Of a stretch of DNA of 6,147 nucleotides, positions 1-6,147 are shown in pieces; the stretch's first letter is position 1, and every line of letters begins with the position of its first letter. The notes beneath the pieces are model-generated. The model was given only the letters and a program-made list of their open reading frames with translations. It did not search any database and was not told the origin of the DNA. The position numbers and the translations under genes were made by a program. Source of the stretch: Rhodospirillales bacterium (GTDB taxonomy: Bacteria > Pseudomonadota > Alphaproteobacteria > Reyranellales > Reyranellaceae). Location: the NCBI GenBank assembly GCA_013205335.1, contig JABMNB010000152.1, positions 1-6,147 on the forward strand, read 5' to 3'.

Positions 1-249
1 AACCGAGGGCGGACAAAAGGATGAGCATGCCTATGACGGTATGGCTGCGGCGCCAAAAACTCTATGCTTTATCGGCGTTTTGGAGTTTTGAGCAAGCACA
101 GGGTGAATTCCTGACGGTGGCGACGCGAGAGTTTGTCGTCGCGCAGGCGGGTGCAAGATCAACTCTCCACACGTTGCTTGGGCTTTCGAAATTTTGAGCA
201 CGCAAAGCTGCCGGCGGACGAAAGGCGGCAAGGAGGGGAAAGGTCCACC
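1..249. other. Intergenic region downstream of the operon, no supported gene
   Basis: This stretch follows the cyclase stop codon and reaches the left edge. It has short A/T runs unlike the flanking genes. A 20-base imperfect direct repeat sits at 82-101 and 188-207 (16 of 20 bases equal, core TTTTGAGCA). A six-base stem (120-125 with 137-142, eleven-base loop) is visible but has no T-run after it on either strand, so I do not call a terminator. Short open frames exist on both strands (plus 21-197, 58 codons; minus 231-31, 66 codons, TTG start), but neither shows a recognisable domain and they overlap each other, so neither is called. Confidence 0.6.
82..207 (+). repeat. Pair of imperfect 20-base direct repeats
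   Basis: Bases 82-101 and 188-207 match at 16 of 20 positions and share TTTTGAGCA and a following GCA. The two copies start 106 bases apart. They may be remnants of a duplicated or dispersed intergenic element. Chance similarity cannot be ruled out at this length. Confidence 0.4.
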
Positions 250-1530
250 CTAATCTAATTCCACGGTGGTACCTGTCGCACCATTAAGCAGGCGCTTTAG
301 ATGGAAGCCGGCGAGTTGGTCGTCGCTGCGCAGGCCGACCAGAGCAGCAAAGGCCGGCATTGCCGACCGGTCTCCAGCTTCCAGCTTCCGGAAAGCGTCC
401 AGATAAGTCGCGATTGACGGATCGGCGTAGGCCTCCGGCGAGAGTGGCTCGTAGGCGCGCATCGGCTCGGCCCGCCCGCGCAGCATCAGGTCGCCGACCG
501 GCCGGCCCTTGAAGGCGGGATCGCGTGAGACGACGCCTTCGCTGACGCAGATTCGCGTGCCGAGCTGCTTATTCGCGGTCTCCAACCTGGCTGCGGTGTT
601 GATGGTGTCGCCGTAGGCGGTGTAGTCGAAGTGCCTTCCACCGCCGAAATTGCCGACGATCGCCGGCCCCGCGTTGATGCCAATCCGGGTGGCGCCAAGG
701 GTGATGCCGCGGTCCGCCCACCGCGACCGGAAAGCCTCCGAGCAGGCATCGAGTTCGAGGGCACAGGCGACTGCGCGCGCGGCATGGTCAGGCTGTTCCG
801 CGGGCGCCCCGAAAAGCACGTGCATGGCGTCACCGACAATCTTCACCAGGGTACCGCCATGGCTAAACACGATGTCGGTCATGCCACCAAGATAGTCGTT
901 GAGCAGGGGAGCGATCACTACCGGGTCGAGCGTCTCCACCAGCGAGGTAAAGCCCGCGATGTCAGTGAACATGAACGAGACTTCGCGTCGCTGACCCGAA
1001 AGGTCGATGCCGCCGCTGCCGGCGGCAAGTTGCACGGCGAGGTTGGGTGAGAAGTAACGCGAGAGCGCCGCGTGGGCGCGCTCGGCCTCCGCCTGGCGCT
1101 GCCTCGCTTCGCGCATCGCGCGGACATGGCGCAGGGTCTTGTCGATCGTGGTCTGAAGGTCCGTGAAATCAATCGGCTTGGTGACGAAGTCGAAGGCGCC
1201 ACGGTTCATCGCGGTCCGAATATTGCTCATATCACCATAGGCCGAGACGATGATGGTCGACTGCGTCCCCGCCGTCTCGCCGAGCTTTTGTAGCAACGTC
1301 AGTCCGTCCATGCGCGGCATGTTAATGTCGCTCAGCACCATGTCGATGTCGTCGTGGCGGCCCAGCACATCAAGCGCTTCGACCCCGTCATGGGCGAACA
1401 GGAAGCGCACCTTGCCGTCGCGGATCTCGCGCCGGAATTTCTGCAAAACCAACGCTTCCAGGTCCGGCTCGTCGTCGACCACGAGAATGAGGGGAGCCGG
1501 AACGGCGACGACTTCCGATGCTTCCTTCAT
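250..1530 (-). CDS. Response regulator with class III (IIIb-type) adenylate cyclase output
   Basis: A 426-residue fusion predicted to make cAMP from ATP under control of receiver phosphorylation. The receiver (about 13-132) has D19-D20-E21, phosphoacceptor D68 in LSDINMP, S96 in the switch position and K118 in VTKPIDF. A charged helical linker (about 130-158) leads to LSRYFSPNLAVQL, a phrase common just before class III cyclase domains. In the cyclase domain (about 180-362), D190 (FTDIAGF) and D234 (KIVGDA) are the two metal ligands, K230 is the adenine-selecting lysine, T304 in FDYTAYGD takes the place of the usual Asp (the mark of class IIIb), and N311 and R315 in NTAARLE are the transition-state pair. 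All catalytic residues are present. A short C-terminal extension (about 365-426, YLDAFRKLEAGD onward) resembles tails of other bacterial cyclases. The start is the ATG at 1530, which overlaps the receiver stop as ATGA and has GAGG nine bases upstream. The same frame is open to 1962, but that extension lies out of frame inside the receiver gene and is not protein-like. Confidence 0.95.
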   Translation of the reverse strand: MKEASEVVAVPAPLILVVDDEPDLEALVLQKFRREIRDGKVRFLFAHDGVEALDVLGRHDDIDMVLSDINMPRMDGLTLLQKLGETAGTQSTIIVSAYGDMSNIRTAMNRGAFDFVTKPIDFTDLQTTIDKTLRHVRAMREARQRQAEAERAHAALSRYFSPNLAVQLAAGSGGIDLSGQRREVSFMFTDIAGFTSLVETLDPVVIAPLLNDYLGGMTDIVFSHGGTLVKIVGDAMHVLFGAPAEQPDHAARAVACALELDACSEAFRSRWADRGITLGATRIGINAGPAIVGNFGGGRHFDYTAYGDTINTAARLETANKQLGTRICVSEGVVSRDPAFKGRPVGDLMLRGRAEPMRAYEPLSPEAYADPSIATYLDAFRKLEAGDRSAMPAFAALVGLRSDDQLAGFHLKRLLNGATGTTVELD

Positions 1531-1543
1531 GCGCCGCCGCCTC
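1527..1543 (-). promoter_or_regulatory. ATGA overlap plus GAGG ribosome binding site for the cyclase gene
   Basis: The receiver TGA (1529-1527) overlaps the cyclase ATG (1530-1528). A GAGG at 1543-1540 lies nine bases upstream of the ATG, inside the receiver coding region. This fixes the cyclase start at 1530, not at any start further upstream in the same frame, and it suggests the cyclase can recruit ribosomes itself as well as by coupling. Confidence 0.75.
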
Positions 1544-1925
1544 GCTCCGCCATTCGGGCGACGATCTCGGCCCGCAGCAGGGCGAAGTCGACGGGCTTGG
1601 TCAGCAGGCCATCCGCACCGCGATCCGCCGCGGCCCGGCGTGTATCGTCGTCGCCATAGGCCGTCACCATGACCACCGCAAGTTCCGGTCGATCGGTCTT
1701 GAGGCGTTCCAGCAGGTCGAGCCCGTTCATTCCAGGCATGTTGATGTCGGAAAAGATCAAGACCACCTCGCTGACACCCACCGCCTCGATCCGCTTCAGG
1801 GCTTCGGCAGCCGACAGAGCGAACTCCATGATGAAGGCGCCTTGGCGCAACTCCCGGCGAAACTGCTGGCGGAACAACGGCTCGATGTCCTGTTCGTCGT
1901 CGACGACGAGAATGGCGGCGCTCAT
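1527..1925 (-). CDS. Stand-alone CheY-like receiver (response regulator)
   Basis: A 132-residue protein that is only a receiver domain, so it has no DNA-binding or enzymatic output of its own. The acidic pocket is D9-D10-E11, the phosphoacceptor is D60 in the FSDINMP motif, the switch residue is T88 in MVTAYGD, and the conserved lysine is K110 in LLTKPVD. All are present, so it should be phosphorylatable. After helix 1 it carries an extended QFRRELRQG segment that is also found in the receiver of the downstream cyclase, which suggests the two receivers are paralogues. The ATG at 1925 overlaps the kinase TGA as ATGA. I see no clear Shine-Dalgarno sequence before it, which favours translational coupling to the kinase. 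The likely phosphodonor is that kinase. Its role could be a phosphate shuttle, a phosphate sink or a protein-protein switch; the sequence does not decide. Confidence 0.95.
   Translation of the reverse strand: MSAAILVVDDEQDIEPLFRQQFRRELRQGAFIMEFALSAAEALKRIEAVGVSEVVLIFSDINMPGMNGLDLLERLKTDRPELAVVMVTAYGDDDTRRAAADRGADGLLTKPVDFALLRAEIVARMAERGGGA
1922..1925 (-). promoter_or_regulatory. ATGA stop/start overlap coupling kinase and receiver
   Basis: The kinase TGA (1924-1922) and the receiver ATG (1925-1923) share bases. No purine-rich Shine-Dalgarno stretch is evident in the preceding dozen bases of the message (GGTACCTTCGCC), so translation of the receiver probably depends on ribosomes finishing the kinase. 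This would tie receiver output to kinase output. Confidence 0.8.
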
Positions 1926-4900
1926 GGCGAAGGTACCGCGGTGGGCGTCCCGCCTGTCGCAAGCTGGCGGGGCACGGTCACGATAAACTCCGTGAATGCG
2001 CCGGGCTCGGTCTGGATGTCGATCGTGCCGCCGTGCTGCTTCACCACGATGTCGAAGCTCAGCGACAGGCCGAGACCGGTGCCTTCGCCGGCCGGCTTGG
2101 TCGTAAAGAAGGGATTGAATATCTTCTGCTTCACCGCGTCCGGAATCCCCATGCCGTTGTCGCGGATCCGGATCTCGACGCGGTCTCCGAGGGCGCGGGT
2201 GGTCACGCGCAACGTCGGCTCGAAAGTGACGTCGGCACTGTCGATCTTCCGCTGGTGCGCGGCATAAAATCCGTTCGAGATCAGGTTGAGCAGGACCCGG
2301 ACGAACTCCTGCGGATAAAGTTCGACTTCGCCCAACGCCGGATCGAGGTCCTTCTCCAGCGTCATGTTGAAGCCGGGTTTCTCGGCTCGTGTGCCGTGAT
2401 AGGCGAGGTTCAGGCTTTCCTCGACGCTCGCGTTGAGATCGACGCGGCGCCGCTCGCCGCTGCCCTCGCGCGAATGCAGCAGCATGTTCTTGACGATGCT
2501 GTCGGCGCGGCGGCCGTGTTGGGAGACCTTGCCAAGGTTGGCCGAGAGCATTTCCGTCAATTCGTCGACAGCGGCCCGGGCATCGGCGCCAAGCTCCGTC
2601 CTTGCCGGGTCAAGTGCCTCGCGCAGTTCCCCGACCAGTTCGGCCGAAAGGTCGGCGAAATTGTTGATGAAATTCAGCGGATTCTTGATCTCGTGCGCGA
2701 TGCCGGCGGTGAGTTGACCGAGCGAGGCCAGTTTCTCGGCCTGGATCAGGCTGGCCTGGGCGGCCTTGAGGCGCTCCAGCGAGTCGCGCAACTCGGTGAA
2801 GAGCCGGACGTTCTCAATGGCGATGACGGCCTGCGCGGCGAAGCTCTCCAGCAGCGCGATCTGCTCCGGCGCGAAGGGGCCAGTCTCTCGCCTGACCACA
2901 TAGATCACGCCAATCGCGTGGCCTTCTTTCAGCAACGGCACCGCGAGGGAGGATTGATAGCCTGCCGCCAAGGCGACGCGGTGGCCTCCACCGGAAAAGC
3001 GGGGGTCGCCTTGCAGGTCGGCTACGTGCACCACGACTCCATCAAGCAACGCCGTGCCTGTGGCGGTGCTTCGCTGCGGCGCGCGAGGATAAAGCGCACG
3101 CAGCATGCTCAAGCCCTCCTCGGAATCTCGATCGTCGCCACCAAAGTACTGGGCCACCAAATGCTGCAGCGCGCCATCGTACCGATAGAACAGGGCGTGC
3201 AAACCATTGCAAAGCGGTACGGCGCTCCTGACGATGGCGTCGAATACCGGCTGAACGTCGGTCGGCGATCGGGAGATCACCTGCAGGATGTCGGACGTTG
3301 CGGTCTGTCGCTCGAGCGACTTGCGCAACTCGGTGAGCAACCGCGCGTTCTCGATGGCGATCACCGCCTGATCCGCGAAGGTTTGCACAAGCTCGATCTG
3401 GCGATCCGTGAACAGACCGGGTTCGACGCGCGCCAGCACCAGCACGCCTTCCACCCTATCATTGCGTAGCAGCGGTACGCCCAACACGGAACGGGTATTG
3501 TTCAAGCCGAATGCGGGGACGACATAGTCAGCATCTTCCAGCGCATCGGAAATTATCTCGACCTTGCCCGACATCAGGACGCGTCCGGCCGCCGATGCCC
3601 GCCCGGGCGTCGGTGGATGTTCACGAAGAAATTTCCTGAAATCGCCCTCGATACCCGAAGTAGCAATGTAGTGGTACGCATCCCCATCGCGCAGGCAGAT
3701 CGTGCCGTTGAATGCACCACACAGATCGACGGCAGACGAGATCAACGTGTCGAATACGGCCTGCAGGTCGAACGCCCGACGGCTGATCACCTTGAGCACA
3801 TCGGCAGTGGCGGTCTGCTGCTGGAGCGCTTCGCCGAGATCCCGGCTCTTCGCCGTCACCTCATTGAACAGGCCCACGTTGCCAATGGCAATCACGGCCT
3901 GCGACGCGAAGGTTTTCAGCACCTCGATCATCTTTTGCGGGAACTCGCCGACCTCCTCGCGCGCCACGCCGATGACTCCGATAGTCCTGGTCCCCTGGAG
4001 CAACGGAATGGCCAGACCGCTTCGATATCCCGCCGCTTCGCCGACATTCTTCAGCCGGTACTGCGGGTCGTCCTGTATGTCGGATATCTGAACAGGAGCA
4101 CCTGCCAATAGGCAGCGGCCATTGAGCGATTCAGGGCTCGGCTTGACCGGGAAGGCTGCGCGCATCGCAGGCTCAGCCTCCGGAGATGTGCCGTGGAAAC
4201 CAACCAGATGTAACAGTTCACCATCGAAGCGGGTGGTGAATCCCAGGACAGCTCCGCACAGCACGCGGGCACGCTCGGCGATGGCATCAAAGACGGGCGT
4301 CACGTCAGTCGGCGAGTTGCTGATGACCCGCAGGATGTCGGACGTCGCGGTCTGCCGTTCGAGCGCTTCCCGCGTTTCGTTGAACAGGCGCACGTTCTCG
4401 ACAGCGATCACCGCCTGGTCGGCAAACGTCTGCAACAAGGCGATGGAATTGTCGGAATAGGGACCGGGCGCCTCACGGCCCAGCCCGATGACGCCGATGA
4501 CCCTGCCATTCAGGACCATCGGGACGCCCAGCATGCTGCGCAGCCCGGCCTGCGCCACCGGCCCGGCGAGTTGGTAGTTCGGATCGAGCCGGATATCCTG
4601 AACCTGCGCGGGGGTTGCCGTCACGATCGCCCGTGCATTGACGGAGCCGTGTCCGGGTTTGACGGGAAACGCGGCGCGCATTTCCGCCTCGGCCTGCGGC
4701 GACGCACCCCTGTAGCTCAGCATGTGCAGCCATTCGCCGTCGAAGCGCGTCGCCGAGCCGACCTGGGCACCGCACAGCAGCCTCGCCCGTTCCGCGATGG
4801 CGTCGAACACCGGCTGCACGTTCGTCGGCGAACTGGCGATCACCTTGAGAATCTCCGCCGTGGCAGTCTGCCGCTCCAGAGCTTCCCGCGTCTCGTTCAT

Positions 4901-6147
4901 CAGCCGTGCGTTCTTCATCGCGATCTGCGCCTGGGCGGCAAACGACCGCACCAACTCGATCTGCCTGTCGGCGAACGGCCGCACCTTATTCCGAAAAAGG
5001 CTGAATACGGCGACAACAGATCCGCTCTCGCGCACGGGCACACACAGGACGGTCCTGAGGCCGATCAGGTCGGCGCTCGCGACGATAAACGGTACCCCCT
5101 TCTTGTAGGCGGGACGGGACGTCATGTCGTCTATGTGCACGAACGTCTGGTCCAGGTTGTCGTCTCCCAACAAGAATCTCAGAGGCACCGTCTCCTCGCC
5201 AAGATATTCCTTGAATTTCTCCCAGTTGCCGATGTGGTGGCCGTGCGGTCGGGCCGCGTCGCCCGTGACCAGCCATAACCCGCCGCCGTCGGCCTCGCAC
5301 AGGCGCATCGAATTCTTCACGATCGCGTCGAACACAGGGGCAAGGTCACCGGGGGACGCATTGATGACCTGCAGCACGTTTGCTGTCGCCGTTTGCTGCT
5401 CCAACGCTTCCCGGGTCCCGTCGAACAGGCGCACATTCTCGATCGCGATCACGGCCTGCGCGGCGAACGTTTCGACCAACTCGATCTGCTTGTCGGTGAA
5501 GGGCGAAACTGCACCCCCGCGCGTGAGCACGATCACTCCGACCACTTCCCCGTCGCGCAGCATGGGAACGGCCAGGTTGGTACGGTAGGAGCCCGCCGCG
5601 ACAATGTCTGGACGGTAGCCGGACATGGCATTGATGTCCGGCGTATGCACCGTACGCTGCTCCAGCAGCGCGAGGCCCGTGGTCGTGTCGCGACCAGGGC
5701 GGATTGGTCTGTCGCGTAGGGTCTTTTCCAGGGCGAGGTCGGCACGATCGCCCGGCGGCCCCTCGCCCGCGAGCACGGCCATCCGGTACCCGCCGTCGCT
5801 GTCGGGCAGGAATAGGCCACCACTGGTGGCCTTGCCGAGGTGCATCGCACTATCGAGCAGAGACTGCAGGACTTTCGTCAGATCGAAGGTCGAGCGGCTG
5901 ATCTCCTTGAGGACATTGCTCGTCGCGGTCAGCTGCTGGAGCGCTTCCTTGGTCTCGGTGAACAGGCGTGCGTTCTCGTAGGCCATAGCCGCCTGATCGG
6001 CAAACGTGCGGACGAGTTCGATCTGCGCTTGACCAACCTTCGGCAGACTGACATCAACGGCTACATCCAGCGGCGCTACGAGCACCCGCGTCACACTGGT
6101 CGCGATCGATCGAAACAGGTGGTCGCGATCGACTGGAATGAGTGGTC
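1922..6147 (-). CDS. Multi-GAF sensor histidine kinase, 5' end outside the window
   Basis: Cytoplasmic sensor kinase expected to autophosphorylate on His and pass phosphate to the two receivers encoded just downstream. Numbering is from the GTG at 6094. Visible domains: tail of a GAF-like module (about 1-45), six complete GAF domains (about 72-224, 250-399, 426-572, 596-744, 776-920, 946-1099), HisKA (about 1113-1208) and HATPase (about 1258-1376). The H-box is GIAHEIKNPLNF with His1134. E1135 and N1138 form the ExxN pattern linked to phosphatase activity in HisKA kinases. The N-box has N1270 and N1274, the G1 box is DNGMGI (1312-1317), the F-box is FNPFFTTKP, and the G2 box is GEGTGLGLSLS. 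All are intact, so the enzyme looks active. No transmembrane segment is visible. The frame stays open from 6094 to the right edge without a stop, and the GTG has no Shine-Dalgarno sequence, so the true start is upstream. The stop overlaps the next ATG. The signal bound by the GAF domains cannot be read from sequence. Kinase identity is near certain. Confidence 0.96.
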   Translation of the reverse strand, partial: PLIPVDRDHLFRSIATSVTRVLVAPLDVAVDVSLPKVGQAQIELVRTFADQAAMAYENARLFTETKEALQQLTATSNVLKEISRSTFDLTKVLQSLLDSAMHLGKATSGGLFLPDSDGGYRMAVLAGEGPPGDRADLALEKTLRDRPIRPGRDTTTGLALLEQRTVHTPDINAMSGYRPDIVAAGSYRTNLAVPMLRDGEVVGVIVLTRGGAVSPFTDKQIELVETFAAQAVIAIENVRLFDGTREALEQQTATANVLQVINASPGDLAPVFDAIVKNSMRLCEADGGGLWLVTGDAARPHGHHIGNWEKFKEYLGEETVPLRFLLGDDNLDQTFVHIDDMTSRPAYKKGVPFIVASADLIGLRTVLCVPVRESGSVVAVFSLFRNKVRPFADRQIELVRSFAAQAQIAMKNARLMNETREALERQTATAEILKVIASSPTNVQPVFDAIAERARLLCGAQVGSATRFDGEWLHMLSYRGASPQAEAEMRAAFPVKPGHGSVNARAIVTATPAQVQDIRLDPNYQLAGPVAQAGLRSMLGVPMVLNGRVIGVIGLGREAPGPYSDNSIALLQTFADQAVIAVENVRLFNETREALERQTATSDILRVISNSPTDVTPVFDAIAERARVLCGAVLGFTTRFDGELLHLVGFHGTSPEAEPAMRAAFPVKPSPESLNGRCLLAGAPVQISDIQDDPQYRLKNVGEAAGYRSGLAIPLLQGTRTIGVIGVAREEVGEFPQKMIEVLKTFASQAVIAIGNVGLFNEVTAKSRDLGEALQQQTATADVLKVISRRAFDLQAVFDTLISSAVDLCGAFNGTICLRDGDAYHYIATSGIEGDFRKFLREHPPTPGRASAAGRVLMSGKVEIISDALEDADYVVPAFGLNNTRSVLGVPLLRNDRVEGVLVLARVEPGLFTDRQIELVQTFADQAVIAIENARLLTELRKSLERQTATSDILQVISRSPTDVQPVFDAIVRSAVPLCNGLHALFYRYDGALQHLVAQYFGGDDRDSEEGLSMLRALYPRAPQRSTATGTALLDGVVVHVADLQGDPRFSGGGHRVALAAGYQSSLAVPLLKEGHAIGVIYVVRRETGPFAPEQIALLESFAAQAVIAIENVRLFTELRDSLERLKAAQASLIQAEKLASLGQLTAGIAHEIKNPLNFINNFADLSAELVGELREALDPARTELGADARAAVDELTEMLSANLGKVSQHGRRADSIVKNMLLHSREGSGERRRVDLNASVEESLNLAYHGTRAEKPGFNMTLEKDLDPALGEVELYPQEFVRVLLNLISNGFYAAHQRKIDSADVTFEPTLRVTTRALGDRVEIRIRDNGMGIPDAVKQKIFNPFFTTKPAGEGTGLGLSLSFDIVVKQHGGTIDIQTEPGAFTEFIVTVPRQLATGGTPTAVPSP
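2756..5953 (-). repeat. Tandem GAF-module array with recurrent 'QTAT' linkers (inside the kinase gene)
   Basis: Each GAF domain is followed by a near-identical helical linker of the form TREALERQTATxxILKVIS. The (Q/L)TAT(A/S) core is at residues 55-59, 234-238, 409-413, 581-585, 760-764 and 930-934. The seventh, degenerate copy (SLERLKAAQASL, from about 1105) runs straight into the HisKA domain. Spacing between equivalent linker residues is 179, 175, 172, 179, 170 and 179 residues, so the protein is a regular repeat of roughly 170-180 residues. Linker similarity is also visible at DNA level, for example around 3285-3326 and 4333-4375. The linkers most likely form parallel coiled-coil signalling helices that carry conformational change from domain to domain (family-based inference). 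Confidence 0.85.

Noticed and set aside
120..142. Six-base stem with an eleven-base loop as a possible operon terminator
   Set aside because: The stem is short, the loop large, and no T-run follows on either strand.
21..197. Plus-strand 58-codon open frame, with AAGG before an internal ATG at 27
   Set aside because: The ribosome site is plausible but the product has no recognised features and the opposite strand is equally open. Not enough to call a gene.
31..231. Minus-strand 66-codon open frame after the cyclase gene
   Set aside because: It begins at TTG without a ribosome binding site, has no domain, and overlaps an open frame on the other strand. It may be annotated elsewhere as a hypothetical protein, but the sequence alone does not support it.
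1531..1962. N-terminal 144-codon extension of the cyclase frame beyond the ATG at 1530
   Set aside because: It lies out of frame within the receiver gene, is rich in Arg and Gly in low-complexity fashion, and matches no domain. The ATG at 1530 has a good GAGG and starts directly before the receiver domain.
1518..2267. Plus-strand open frame of 249 codons across the receiver and the kinase end
   Set aside because: It is antisense to well-supported genes and shows no domain; a codon-bias shadow.
2033..3469. Plus-strand open frame of 478 codons opposite the kinase
   Set aside because: It is antisense to the GAF5-GAF6, HisKA and HATPase coding region, whose domains are unmistakable. Long antisense frames are common opposite high-GC genes, and the translation has no recognisable domain.
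6092..6094. GTG as the true start of the kinase
   Set aside because: The frame remains open upstream to the window edge, there is no Shine-Dalgarno sequence, and it would start within an incomplete GAF-like module.

Overview
The window holds one minus-strand signalling operon from what looks like a high-GC alphaproteobacterium. The multi-GAF kinase style, the recurring 'QTAT' linkers and the NFADLSAEL-type segment after the phosphoacceptor His resemble proteins of the Bradyrhizobium/Rhodopseudomonas group. That placement is from memory of the family and not from a search. All three genes are read right to left, in the order kinase, receiver, receiver-cyclase.

Layout, in transcription order. 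(1) 6147 to 1922: a very large soluble sensor histidine kinase, open at its 5' end (it runs off the right edge). It has the tail of one GAF-like module, six complete GAF domains in tandem, a HisKA dimerisation/phosphoacceptor domain and a HATPase domain. (2) 1925 to 1527: a stand-alone CheY-like receiver whose ATG overlaps the kinase stop codon (ATGA). (3) 1530 to 250: a receiver fused through a short helical linker to a class III nucleotide cyclase. Its ATG overlaps the receiver stop, again as ATGA. (4) 249 to 1: an intergenic stretch with no gene I can support.

How they probably work together (inference): the GAF array senses one or more cytoplasmic signals and sets the balance of kinase and phosphatase activity at His1134. 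Phosphate passes to the stand-alone receiver and/or to the receiver of the cyclase, so the output would be cAMP and not direct DNA binding. Neither regulator has a DNA-binding domain. The cyclase carries both metal-binding Asp residues, the adenine-selecting Lys and a Thr in place of the usual Asp, which points to an adenylate cyclase of the IIIb type. The promoter and the N-terminus of the kinase lie outside the window, and no cAMP effector is visible.

Residue numbers for the kinase are counted from the GTG codon at 6094, which is a bookkeeping reference and not a proposed start. Most other open frames here, including a long one on the plus strand across 2033-3469, are antisense or out-of-frame shadows of these genes.
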